From Nephromyces sp. MM_2019 (taxonomy: Eukaryota > Apicomplexa > Aconoidasida > Nephromycida), in the NCBI GenBank assembly GCA_015657535.1, contig JADHZB010001817.1, forward strand, positions 1 through 64,000: a stretch of DNA of 64,000 nt, given 5' to 3'. The notes below the pieces were generated by a model. It was not told where the DNA came from and ran no database searches. It saw only the letters and a list, made by a program, of their open reading frames with translations. This document shows, piece by piece, positions 1-10,736 of the stretch (position 1 is the stretch's first letter; the number at the start of each line of letters is the position of its first letter). Both the position numbers and the translations under genes were made by a program.

Positions 1-60
1 ACACACATACCCAATCAACCCAACAACACACATACCCAATCAACCCGACAACACACACAT
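1..60. repeat. 25-bp tandem repeat in a sufS intron
   Basis: A 25-bp unit starting ACACACATACCCAATCAACC occurs at 1-25 and 26-50, with a partial third copy to 60. It lies just downstream of the sufS donor at 68-67, so it is intronic and truncated by the window edge. Confidence 0.8.
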
Positions 61-68
61 CAGCTCAC

Positions 69-495
69 CAGAATATGTGGAATGCTTTGGCAAGCATCCA
101 CAAGTAGTAATGAACCATGTGTGTGTGTTAATTTTGCAACCTCCTTTATAGGGTTAATAACTCCCAAAACATTAGATATGTGATGTATAGCAACGAGCTT
201 TGGCTTAAGAGTTAAGAGCAGCCTCTCTAGATGATCAATATCTATGCTTCCATCCATTTTCAGCTGAAGAATTTGAAAGAAGAGAAGGATTTGAATGCAA
301 GTGAGGCTAGGGGAATATGAAGAAGCTGGAAGAGCTGAAAATACAAAAAAATGCCGGAAAAATAAAAGATTCTGGTGGTTTCTACTGCATGAATTCCGTG
401 TGTTTGAAGGAGCAACTAGTAGCGCAATAAAAAGCATGAAAATACGTAATATATGCGTGTATTTTGCTTGTGCTAGGGGTGCGTGCGTGATTGTG

Positions 496-526
<31 letters not shown>

Positions 527-3500
527 TTCTAATCTTATGTGTGTCTGCTAGTTTTGTTCATGATTGTGAATTTTTATGTGTGGGCAGTATTTCGTCGTGA
601 ATTCGCGTGTGTGCAGTTTTGAATTGGTGTACCTTGGTTTTGGATTCATGTCTGTGTGTGTGGTGTGTGTTAATCCGTGTGTGCGGAAAGATTATGGCTG
701 TGAATCCATGTGTGTAAAAGTCCGAGACTCTAACTTCGCATGGGTGCTTTTCTTCGCTTTTAGGCGAGCCCATTTTTCTGCCTATGTCCATCATTTTTAT
801 ACGAGGTTGTTAGCATATAACTCTACACTCGAATGCGTGTGTGTGCGTGAGGTGATTTGGCCAAATATATTGGTATTTCAGTCCTTTTTCTTTTATTTAG
901 GATACTTTTTCATCTTATTTGCTATTTATCTTCTTCCGTTTGCAATAAATTTACTCTTCTCGCATTCTCACCAATTTATTTCATCTTTACTATGAATCCC
1001 GCCTCTCAACCATTCGTTTTTCATCCTCTCCCTTCACATTCTCCTCATATTTTGCTTCAAATTCTCATCTTTTTCTCGTATTCTTCAGCTTCTTCCAGTG
1101 CGATGTCTTCATTTTTCAGCTAATTTTGCTTGAAATTCCCTTTTAAAACCTCAAATTTCATGTTCATTGCTCAGATATAACATCCAAACTCCATAAAAGC
1201 AGAAAAAGCTCGTAAAAATACTACACACACACCCAAAACCCTATTAAATCCTCAAGCTCTCCTTTTTAACATGCTTCAACGCACACAAAAAAAGCTTAGA
1301 GCTACAAGAAATGACCTTTGCAAAGTGCAGAGAAGCATTTTTTCTCTTTGCTAACATCTGCCAAGGCACGAGGTTACTGTGATGCTCTGCTGGAGAAACA
1401 ATAATCCGATCACCTGGAGATATGTTGGCTTCCCTGAGTGTAAGTACATTAAATTTATCATCATAAATTTAAGTGTTTTATAGCTATTTCCACAAAATAG
1501 AGAGGTGTTTACGCTCTGAAAATAAATGTGAAAATCTTGTTCTCATGGTCTATTAGTATATCTTTTTCTATTCACACACATGCACACACACATATACAAA
1601 GGCACACACACACATTCACCCACACATATACAAAGGCACACGCACACATTCACACACACAGTAGCTTTACCCCCAAGTATTCGCTACTAAGTTGAAGGCA
1701 TCGGTAGCTCCAGAAGTAAACACTACTTCCTCAGAAAACTCTGCATTAATGAAATTTCGCAAAATTTCGCGAGATTCTTCTAATTCCTGTGAAGAAAGCA
1801 AAACTTCTCGTTTGAGAAGGTATGTACACCTATTTTGCGTTTTGTTTATGTGTGCGTGAAAAATGCTGGAAATTCACGCAAAGCTGGGATCTCAGGTCAT
1901 CTAGGTCAACCTAATTATACTCTGTGTGTAAATCGTGTGTGTGTGCGTGAAAAAAATGTTGCAAATACAGAAAAATTTTGGGATCTCAGGCTGCCTAGGA
2001 GCTTATCCTAGTCATGCTGCTTCTGTTTGAATCTCGTGTGTGCGCATGAAAATGCAGGTAGGGCTGTGTGTGTCTAGATAATGCAGACCTAAGCAGAGTA
2101 TTGCTATAATTTATCATCTACACTACATATAGGATATGAAATCATCAACCTTCCGGATCCATATAGCGGTTTATGCACACTTCAGCTATCAAAGGGTAAA
2201 TCAACATTTTCAAATGTAAAAAACACTGTAAAACCACTTTTCTACTTTCCTTCCTCTATTAATCTCAAGTTGTGTTCTAATGCATTGGAAAAATCTCCTG
2301 TTTCACCTTCATGAAGCTATAAACTTTCTGCACACACTCTTCGTTCGCAAACTGAGTTTATCTACACAAAATCCACAGTATTACGCATTCCAATAACAAA
2401 TTTGAAGAAAACTAGGATTCCACTGAGGCTTTCACAAGGAACAAATCCACGTCTGCCGATTTAGGATTTTAAAGTTTGTGTGTATATCGATTCAGTTGCT
2501 GCATATTTGCGTGTGCTGATTTAGGTGTTGCATGTTTGTAAGTGCTACTTCAGATTCTGCTTCTTTGGGTGTGTTCTCTCACGTTTATCCTAAACATGCA
2601 AAAGTCTTTCACGACACTCCCACATTCGATCAGTTTCACTAGATGTTTTCTCTTCAAATTATTCAAGACTTCACAATTTTATTCGTGAATCGTATAGCTT
2701 TTTCGCTTCATCTCACCTCCGTGGCCTTAAGGGCCATTTTGTGTGTTGCACGGTGGACGTTAGCACAGTACTTCGTATAGTAGTCTTCCATCGCCTGAGC
2801 ACCAAAAAAGTTAATTTGACGCACTTTCATGCCTCGAGTTTGCCGCATTCCATGAGTGTACGTACACGGTATCTAAACTCTTCAATTCCGCTCTCGCTAG
2901 ATGTACGCACACTTGCTGGAACACCACTTTGGTCGCTTCTCGTTGGAGTATATCCACAACCAATTTCGCTCTAGACTAGACAGCATTAAGAGCATAAAAC
3001 TTCACATAGCGATACTGCAAGCTTGATCGAACTGAGATACTCATAAGCGCATACACACACACCAATTTCAACATTGCACCACGTTGACTTTCTTTCGGTA
3101 TTTATGCCTCCAAAAAAATTCCCTTCAACTTAACTTACCTTTAAAACAGCCCAAGGCTTCTGTGAAGTAGCTGCGCTATCAAAGTAAACCTCTCCTTCTC
3201 CTCTTGCACCCTCGGCATTCCTTTCGTTTTTATCCTCTTTCCACACACTAGAAAAGAAAGGAAAATCTTTCCTGAAAGACTCGAAGTCTTTAAGGCAGCC
3301 TGAAACGCCCGTTATTCCCTCTGCTTCGCTGTTTTTACTACACAACTTCAGACTTTTTCGCTGAAATTCGAGATTTTTCCCATCAAAGTTATGCCGAGGA
3401 AAAGAAGGAGAGAATACAGATTTAGCACTTATACCTAGTTTAGAAGCAGCTCTACTTCTGCTACAGTTTACCGTCACATTCTGAAAAAAGCATTGATTCT

Positions 3501-4056
3501 CCTTAGAGGGAGGAAATAACAACGATTTTCTATGGCTTAATCGGCTGAAACTTTTTTTAGATAGCAAGCTGCTGAGCCTATCCGTAGAAGACAGTGGAGC
3601 ATACAACAAGCGGGTAAGAGATGGTGGAGCACACGAGAAGCTTCCCAATCTATCGGTAGAATATGTCGATTCACGCACCAAGAGTAGAGGTGAATGAGTA
3701 GGAGATGGAGATTCAACAGAAAACATGGGCTCCTTCATCTTCAGACCATGATGCCTACTTAGTAAAGCAAGTCCCCCACAATGGGGAAGTCTTGTGTGTC
3801 CGCAGCATATAGATATGTCGACTGGGCTTCGCTTGCTTGAAGCGTTTGTGATTACTTCATGAGGGCTTGGTATTTCAGGTGGAGCACACACTGCAGTGAG
3901 ATAATTGTGCAGATTCCTGATGGGGAACTTTGGAAAATCTTCAAAAGAAACAGAAGAAGTATATACAGCAGACCCAAGGCTAGCCTGATTCTTCCAAACA
4001 AGTAAAAGCTGCATGAAAAGCAGCAACACACAAGCTGGGAGCGAGAGAGAAGCCAT
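69..4056 (-). CDS. sufS: SufS cysteine desulfurase, apicoplast-type, 5' part (gene continues past position 1)
   Basis: SufS is a PLP enzyme that takes sulfur from cysteine for Fe-S cluster assembly, in apicomplexans inside the apicoplast. Exons on the minus strand: 4056-3139, 2794-2717, 1786-1671, 1433-1316, 263-69; all phases agree, giving 475 residues in the window. Residues 1-25 form a hydrophobic signal peptide ([15 protein letters not shown]). About 230 Ser/Arg-rich residues follow, as in a bipartite plastid leader. The enzyme fold starts near residue 258 (DFPFF), then [57 protein letters not shown] and LLLVDACQ, which carries the PLP-contacting Asp. The PLP lysine and catalytic cysteine lie beyond the left edge. 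VHRATH has Ala where Gly is usual. The donor at 1315 (GTCATT) is weak. The ATG at 4056 precedes the signal peptide directly. Confidence 0.9.
494..530. repeat. (GT)n followed by poly-T, sufS intron
   Basis: A run of alternating GT passes directly into about 18 T. On the sense strand of sufS this is poly-A followed by (AC)n. It lies in the long intron between the exons at 1433-1316 and 263-69 and is a simple sequence repeat. Confidence 0.9.
1566..1662. repeat. CA-rich degenerate minisatellite, sufS intron
   Basis: CACACA tracts are interrupted by two copies of ATATACAAAGGCACAC. It lies in the 237-bp intron between the sufS exons ending at 1671 and starting at 1433. Similar CA/TG words recur through most sufS introns (about 500-2600), which distinguishes them from the A/T-rich introns elsewhere in the window. 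Confidence 0.75.
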
Positions 4057-7000
4057 ATCAATCGACTGAAAGGACTAAAAAAGATGAAAAAAGGGCAGAA
4101 TAGGAGAAAAAAGAAAATGAAGGCGAAAAAAAAAACTAGAGATTTAGCATGAAGATGAAATATAATGCAGGTAGGGATGTAACTGTAGCATATATAAAGC
4201 TGCAAAAATTCATACGGATTAAGCATGGTAGAAACTTTTTAAAAACTACTAATGAAGCGAACAAAAAGCAGCTGCTCAAATACATAGGCAAAACTGTGTA
4301 GTATCGTCTAAACAACGCTTTTTATGCCTAGTTGATGGCCACTATTCATCATGTAATACTAATAAATTGAAGGGGCTAATTCACGCTGAAAACCACAGCT
4401 TAAAGCAGTTTCCTTAAAGATTGAAAAGTAATGAAGGGTGAAGTCTCAAAAAAAAAAGCGGATTTCTCTCACTGGAGTTACAAACCTTAGCATGGCATAG
4501 CCCTCCCAAAGCTCAATGTAAATTGGTAAAATCTTGGGATATCGAAAAGGGTACAAAAATATGGAGATTATTGCCAATTTTATAAATCATTTCTTACAAA
4601 AAAAAAGGCATAAATGTAACGAGCAACAAGAACAGCAGTATCAAATCTAATGACAAAGAATACTTTTTTAGTCTTTTTTTCCTTCTTCCTTGACAAAAAA
4701 AATCATATTTAAAAAAAAAAGGCAAACTGCAGGCATGTATGGAAACTTAAACCCTAAACCTTGAAAAAAAAAAGAAAGAAAACTGCAGATATTTACATAG
4801 AAGATTTTTTCTATGTTTCTAGAAGATTTTCAAACTTGCACACGGAGAAGCCCAAAAAATACTTCACTTTCACCATCTTCAAAATCACGTACAATGAAAA
4901 GCAAAAAGTCCTCCAACATCAACTGTTTCAAAGTTACGCACAAGTATTATACAGCTGAATAAAGTGCTCGAGCTGTGGCAGAGCCAAAAGAAGCTTTCTG
5001 CGTATTCATGTAACTTTTACTACCGAATTAACGCTGAATCACACTTTCGTATGATAAACCTGCATAGTGATACCATCTAAAACCCCACAATTTAGTACCA
5101 GGGAGTAGTAGCTGCATCCTAAAAATGAAGATGAAACAAAAACGAGCATTTAATGCTCAATTTCATGTCATTGTAAGCGTATTGAGCAAGTAAAGTAGCT
5201 TCTTCTAGACCCGGCGTTTGTGTGACTAGCCTCAATCATCCTGTTAGAGCAGGCGAGAAAGAAAATAGCCGCGTTTCACAGCCGCCGCCACAATTCTTAA
5301 TTGTAGAACAAACCACAAAAGAGAGAATCTCCGTCGAAACTTGTTTCAGATAATATGCAAGAAGACTTCACAATCGTACCATATGCGACTACACCAACAA
5401 CTTACAAGTCCAGCAGAGAAGCACTCCTGCCTAAAGAATGATGTTACTCGGGTCGCCAAATTATTCATGGTTTTCTGGACCTTTCTATCATTGTAGTTGC
5501 AGAAAATTATTCGTCGCAACGCATCGGAATATATATTGATATCCTCAACATTTAAACGCGTATGCATCAATTTTCAGTTAGCATTTTGACTTCATTATGT
5601 GTAAGCTACGTAAAACGCCGGGTATCAGAGCCTCATTTGTTACATGACATTTCAAGCTGAAGAGCCACATGTTCTCATTTCTAAGATATTATCCTGGAAG
5701 GAAAACACGAAATTACGACTGCTGCAAAAAACAAACTGAGGAAATCATCCTTGCTATTTTGAGATTCCAAGTTAGCCGTTTGTTTCTATTCAAATATCAA
5801 GGGAAACGAAATGGCAGCAGCAGAATGAGCCGGCCACAAGATACATTACGATTGAGGATGTCACGCATATATCCATTATCTCAAAGGGTATCTAATTGTG
5901 AATGTCTTCATTTTTTGGTAGCGAAAAGAACTAATTTGTTTTAATGGCGAAACATTCGGAAGTTTGCAACAAAAATGATTCTTCCTCTTGCTTCTACAAT
6001 AAAACTCAAGACTCAAGCGCGTTGCGAAGTGTCATGGTTTTTACTTGAGGCTGCGCTCTTTAAAAAGCCAGATTTTGAGGCGTATTTTTCACACATGCTA
6101 TCAAGAAATGAACTTAGCCGTAGTTGGTACCCAAGAATTTCTCGGTATAGCGCAACTCTCTTGCTTGAATTAGGCGTCGTTTGAAAAGTCAGAGCTGCAC
6201 TATTTTTTATCAACGATAAAGCGTCTAATATAAGGAGAAGAACAATAAAACCGTTCAAAACTAGCGGCTCACATTGTAAAACTAACAATGTGCATAGAAA
6301 GGGGAAATTGCAGGCTTTCCGGATAAATTGCTCATGCCGAAAAGAATATGGAAATACCCTTGTACGTGTGATTACCTTGCTAAGCGTCTTTATATGAGGA
6401 AACAGTCCATGCAGCAGACGCCCATGAGAATAACCTTGCCCTTAGCGATACTTGTAGGAGAGGAAGAAAGAACAATCCATCATCTTAATGCACTGCAAAT
6501 GGCCCCACATAATTTTAAAAAAATGGTATCAGCTTACCTACTCCTTCATCACATATATCTTCTTGCCATTAGTAAACCTATATCAAAGGGCTATTCTGCC
6601 TTCATATTAAGAAAATCGTGGTCTTTCAACCAGCAGTCTAGTCTATATTTATATTTTATCTACTAAGTAAAAATATAAACTTAAATTTTTTACCAGAGGT
6701 TGCTTTGTGTTGGAAAATTATTCCGCCCTCAGCCAACTAATAACTTCAGGAACTTCAGAAAGAGGAGCCATTGTATATATGGGAGGCCTCAACGTATGAA
6801 AAAAATAAAGAGCGATTACGTTAAAGCATCAAGAGAGCATACGTGCGTCAGTAACTGTCAACGTCAAAATGACGAACTATGAATTACGCCTCAGAATTTC
6901 AATTTAAAGAGGGTAAAGTACTGTCAAAAGGTCTGATAAAATAGCTAACAAAAATAATTTACAAGTATTTGGGCCTTTTCCAAAACATGTTTTTTTTTTA

Positions 7001-8639
7001 GTGAGTCAGCTTTTATTACCAATTTAGACGTCATATATTTATAATCTCACGATTAACCGGAGCATCCTCAGATACGCCAGAACAATTCACCAAATGTAAG
7101 TATAATGCCATGATTGAAAAGTTTACTGGCAGAAAATTAGTTCCACAGAAAATATACAGGTACTCGCTGAAGGACTGGTAAGAATCCAGAAATTTAAAGA
7201 ATTAAAACGAAATAATTGGTGATTTCAGCGTCTGAAAAAAGGGAAAACATCGTGGAGTATTAAATTTTGAAAGAGGCGTGATAATTCATGAATTTTTGCA
7301 ACAAAAAATACATCACCCAAGTAAAATAACGAATCCATGTTATTTAACGAGTAAAGTAAACATATTGGCTTCATAAAAGTATAGGCGGCAGTTTTTTTTT
7401 TCAGCGACCATCCTGTATATTAAACTAGTTTTAGCAATCAAAATTTTCATTGGCACTAATATTTGTGGGGGTTGGGCTCTATTGTATGTTGTCATCATAC
7501 ACGAAGGCTGTAAAGAGAGAATAAACAAAGTTTAATAAACATGCAACGATGCAGTAGAAATTTATGATATTTGGGTTTTATTAGCTGTAACAATATCCGT
7601 ATACTGGGTACCCAAATAAACTTTTTTAAAAGGTTAACTTAAGAACTTCGTATGCGAACTTCTTTGGAAGCCTTCTTTTTTGTAGGCACTATCGTCAAGC
7701 CTCTGGGATTTTCCGATTTAGCCTAAAAAGAGCTTTTCATAATTACAGTAGCGCCTGTGCTTAAATCATCTTCTTGACTGTGGTGTGGGATTGTGTTTTT
7801 TAGAAACATATAAACCTGCCTCGGTAGAAGCAGGACCGAAATATGGTGCTATCCGGCTTTAAATCCACAAAAAATTTGTTTAGTTGCTTGGTCCATGTAT
7901 TGTACAAGCTATTAAAAAAACATTGCTTTTTATAGATAAGTATGCATCTCAGATCGGCTTCCTGGCAGTTTTCTATGCTTTAGCCCTTTTCTGCTTCCTA
8001 AGTTAGCACATCATTGTGCTAACGGTTTTGGGCACACTCCGAAAGCTGCATCACGTGAGTAAACGGCCTCAGCTGGCTGTTTTGCAGTTTTGTAGCACCT
8101 GCCTCGTTTTTTTCGGGGTTCGTTTTAGTAAATTTTTGTGCAAAAAACCTGGATTAAACCTATTTCACTAGTATATGCCCCAAAGAGAGCAAAATAGTAT
8201 TTAATACAAATTTTTCACTTGTTTGCAAATTTGAATTGGCACTGTTATAACCACGCCCGATGCATTTTTCCTGGTAAACCTCACGTAATCAGCCTCGACC
8301 GGCTTCTCATTTTGTAGCGTGAAGCTGCTTAACTGCCATTTTCGAGGCCAGATTTCTCGTTTTTGTGCCGAAATTCTTTTGCAGGGAGACAACGCCGCAA
8401 GGTAAATATGTGGGTATCGCTGGCTTTTTATTGTCGCTTAGGATTTTTGATTTCTTCCTGTATTCGATTTTTTCGTTTAGCTTTAGACACTCTCTTGATC
8501 TCGCCGATTCTACGGTAGATAATTGAACTTTTTACTGAATTTCTACATAACGCGCAGATTTTGGCGTTTATGAGACTTTGAATCTTTGTGTTAAGTTACC
8601 CCCATTTCGCTGATTAGTGATCGGTTTACTCCTAAGCTC
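4057..8639. other. No gene identified; sufS upstream region and AT-rich spacer
   Basis: The first few hundred bases carry the sufS promoter region, with poly-A/T tracts. Open frames at 5346-5570 (-), 5669-5944 (+), 5975-6288 (both strands) and 6328-6666 (+) are within the length expected by chance. None has a recognisable domain or convincing paired splice sites. Short copies of ACGCCGGGT-type repeats are present at 5191-5220 and 5611-5630. An unrecognised gene with short exons cannot be excluded. Confidence 0.4.
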
Positions 8640-9076
8640 TCTATGGCGAAGCATGATATCCCGTAGAGGCGTAGACTAGGCGGCACTGCGGGTTGCAACA
8701 AACAAAAATTGAAGTTCAATCAGCTAGGCGCGTTGCTTTAGCAACCAATTACCTGGCAGAAAAAAGCCTTCCCGAAGAAGATTGGAGAAAGCGGCTAACT
8801 TACGTTTCTAGCTCGTTTTGCAGGAGTCGCATCACCTTATCGCTTTACTTGATTTGTAACTTCACCGTTTTGTTTCCTGGTACCGCCGGGCTTCTTCGTA
8901 CGCTATGTGGCCCGCCCTATGTGATGCGTGGTTCAAGAACTTCATTTATTATTCCGACGCTGTTTTTTACCTTAGGAGTTAAGCGCTGCTCATCCTGCTG
9001 CTTACGAGGAGCTACAAGAAAAACTTGCAGCGCCACTTTTTTAAATTCTCGCTGCTTGGCCGCTGATAGCGCGTAA
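8640..9076 (+). pseudogene. Protein-like blocks in conflicting frames, possible broken gene
   Basis: Composition is less AT-rich than the flanks and three protein-like blocks follow one another on the plus strand. About 8735-8803 gives LAEKSLPEEDWRKRLTY. About 8827-8972 gives ESHHLIALLDL, an in-frame TAA, then FVSWYRRASSYAMWPALCD and FIYYSDAVFYL. About 8977-9042 gives ELSAAHPAAYEELQEKLAAP then LF and a stop. Joining them needs a TAA read-through or an unrecognised intron, plus a one-base frame change near 8975. The bases GTTTCTAGCTCGTTTTGCAG at 8804-8823 look like a 20-nt intron. The minus strand also has a GTAAGT donor at 8804, so even the strand is uncertain. I do not recognise the protein. 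Decay, sequencing indels or very short introns are all possible. Confidence 0.35.
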
Positions 9077-9239
9077 TCTTAGACCTCGTGGTGTGCCGCC
9101 TTTGCGGAAAGGGTGTAGCAAAAGTCGTGGTTGGATTTACACTGCTTCCAGTAATTCTCGTATGCAGTTGCTTTGATGTGAAATTTTGTTAATTGGTGGT
9201 AGTCACTTCGGTTGTGCGCATTAATCAGTTCACGTGGCC

Positions 9240-10736
9240 ATGCTGCCGAAAGAAGCTCCCCCCCATCTGAAGCACCCTATCTTTAGGCAGTTGAATATTG
9301 AAGATAAGGTGTACAGAGTTCCGAAAGACTCAATATTTCGTAGCGAAGCGGCGGTGGATGCCGTTATGGAATCTTCCAGCCGGGCACATCGTGGAACCCG
9401 CAAGTTTGGTACCCCCATTGAAGGTAGTGATGCAGACCCAAAAATGGAAGAGATACTGAAGAGTAACCAAGTCTTCTATGACGAATCGGCTTCCTGCTTT
9501 GTGCATGAAATGATTGTTCCACGTGTACTTTGTAACAGAAGTGGATTGCAGAACGGAAGGATAAAGAAGGAATTAGAGAGATCTTTCGAACTAGCGGAGA
9601 TCAAAATTAGTTCAGAGAGTGACGGGTTTGCAACTGCCGGCTACCTCTATGGCATAGAGCCCTTAGAGGATGATGAAGTAATTATTTCAGTCTTTGCTAA
9701 TGACTGGGAGCGTGTTATCGAGGCCCAGAGCAGCATAAGGGATTTAATTGGCGATACAAGGAAAAAAATAGCGTTTACTCATTTCTTTTGCATACCTCTG
9801 CTAGACCCGAGCTTTGCATCTCGTGTAGAGCAATTCAAAAAGCTTGTACTATCTCGCGAACGAGCGTCTATCGAAAATAAGAAGATGGAACAAGCTTCTG
9901 AGGAAGATGGGCCACCAGAAGAGGATTCCTTGAATTCGAGCTGGTTCTCACCCCCGAATGCGCTACATTTCACTCTGGTGTTGCTGCGTCTAGTTTCCAA
10001 GAGGGAGCTGAAAAAGTGTATTTATTCTGTTATCCCGGCTGCTTCACGAAAGATTTACGATCATGTGGGGACGCATACATTACTCGTTAGACTTCGCGGT
10101 GTCTATGTGTTTACGGACGATCCACGTCAGGCGTCAGTTCTTTTTACTGTGCCTGCTGCAGAAAAATCGGGCAGCAGCAATGACTCACTTAAAACCAAAA
10201 AGGGGGGTTCCTATGCAGGTAATTCAAAGCCTCAACATATCAAAGATTGCGCCGATAAACTTTCCAGAAGCCCCTCAGAGCGTGCACTATCCTCGGGACA
10301 GCAAGAGTGCCCCAGCCAGGATAACAGCGGAGGCAAGACTCAGATTTTATATACTATTATTAGTTGCTTGATCGAATGCTTGAAGACTGCGGATTTGATA
10401 ACGGATGAAGAATTGCATTCACAGCGATTGCTGGATTCAAGCGGAATGAAGGTGGAGTCAAAAATTCATGCCACTATTATACACGCAAAGTACGCACAGC
10501 CAAACAATGAAGTGGACATCACCACTGGGAAGAAGCCAGCAGGTGTAAAGCAGTTTGATGCCACGAAAATTCTGGAGCTTTTCAGGAACTTCGATTTTGG
10601 GGAGATAAAGATGGAAGAGATCCATCTGAGTGAAAGGCAGGGTCTCGGTGAAACGGTGCGCATGGCCCTTCGGTATGAATGTGATGAAAGCCAACCCTTC
10701 AAGTACAAATGCTTAAAAAAGATAAACCTTCCTTAA
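9240..10736 (+). CDS. ASCC1: ASCC1-like KH / 2H-phosphoesterase protein
   Basis: ASCC1 is a subunit of the activating signal cointegrator complex, which works with the ASCC3 helicase in alkylation repair and ribosome quality control. The protein is 498 residues in one exon, starting at the first ATG (9240). Residues about 85-170 form a KH-like region without a clean GxxG loop. Residues about 178-490 form the AKAP7/2'-5' RNA ligase-like domain: it opens with FTHFFCIPLLDPSF, has the first H-x-T at 243-245 (LHFTLVLLRL) and the second at 410-412 (IHATIIHA), then FDATKILELFRNFDFGEIK and IHLSER near the end. Both catalytic-type HxT motifs are intact. A low-complexity Ser/Lys-rich insert lies at about 315-360. 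The lack of introns contrasts with its neighbours. The order KH then 2H domain with the FDATKIL..FxxFxFG tail is typical of ASCC1 rather than AKAP7. Confidence 0.88.
   Translation: MLPKEAPPHLKHPIFRQLNIEDKVYRVPKDSIFRSEAAVDAVMESSSRAHRGTRKFGTPIEGSDADPKMEEILKSNQVFYDESASCFVHEMIVPRVLCNRSGLQNGRIKKELERSFELAEIKISSESDGFATAGYLYGIEPLEDDEVIISVFANDWERVIEAQSSIRDLIGDTRKKIAFTHFFCIPLLDPSFASRVEQFKKLVLSRERASIENKKMEQASEEDGPPEEDSLNSSWFSPPNALHFTLVLLRLVSKRELKKCIYSVIPAASRKIYDHVGTHTLLVRLRGVYVFTDDPRQASVLFTVPAAEKSGSSNDSLKTKKGGSYAGNSKPQHIKDCADKLSRSPSERALSSGQQECPSQDNSGGKTQILYTIISCLIECLKTADLITDEELHSQRLLDSSGMKVESKIHATIIHAKYAQPNNEVDITTGKKPAGVKQFDATKILELFRNFDFGEIKMEEIHLSERQGLGETVRMALRYECDESQPFKYKCLKKINLP

Noticed and set aside
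2307..2351. Possible 45-nt sufS exon ([12 protein letters not shown]) with AG and GT flanks and correct phase
   Set aside because: The exon at 1786-1671 already supplies this part of the fold and joins directly after KATE; including both would duplicate the helix.
5346..6666. Several 60-112 codon ORFs on both strands
   Set aside because: Lengths match chance expectation for this AT content; there is no domain, splice partner or coding-like pattern.
8827..8972. Stop-codon reassignment (TAA read as an amino acid)
   Set aside because: All well-supported genes in the window end at normal stops and contain no in-frame TAA, TAG or TGA.
9234..9239. Start of ASCC1 at GTG 9234
   Set aside because: Eukaryotic nuclear genes start at ATG; the first in-frame ATG is 9240.
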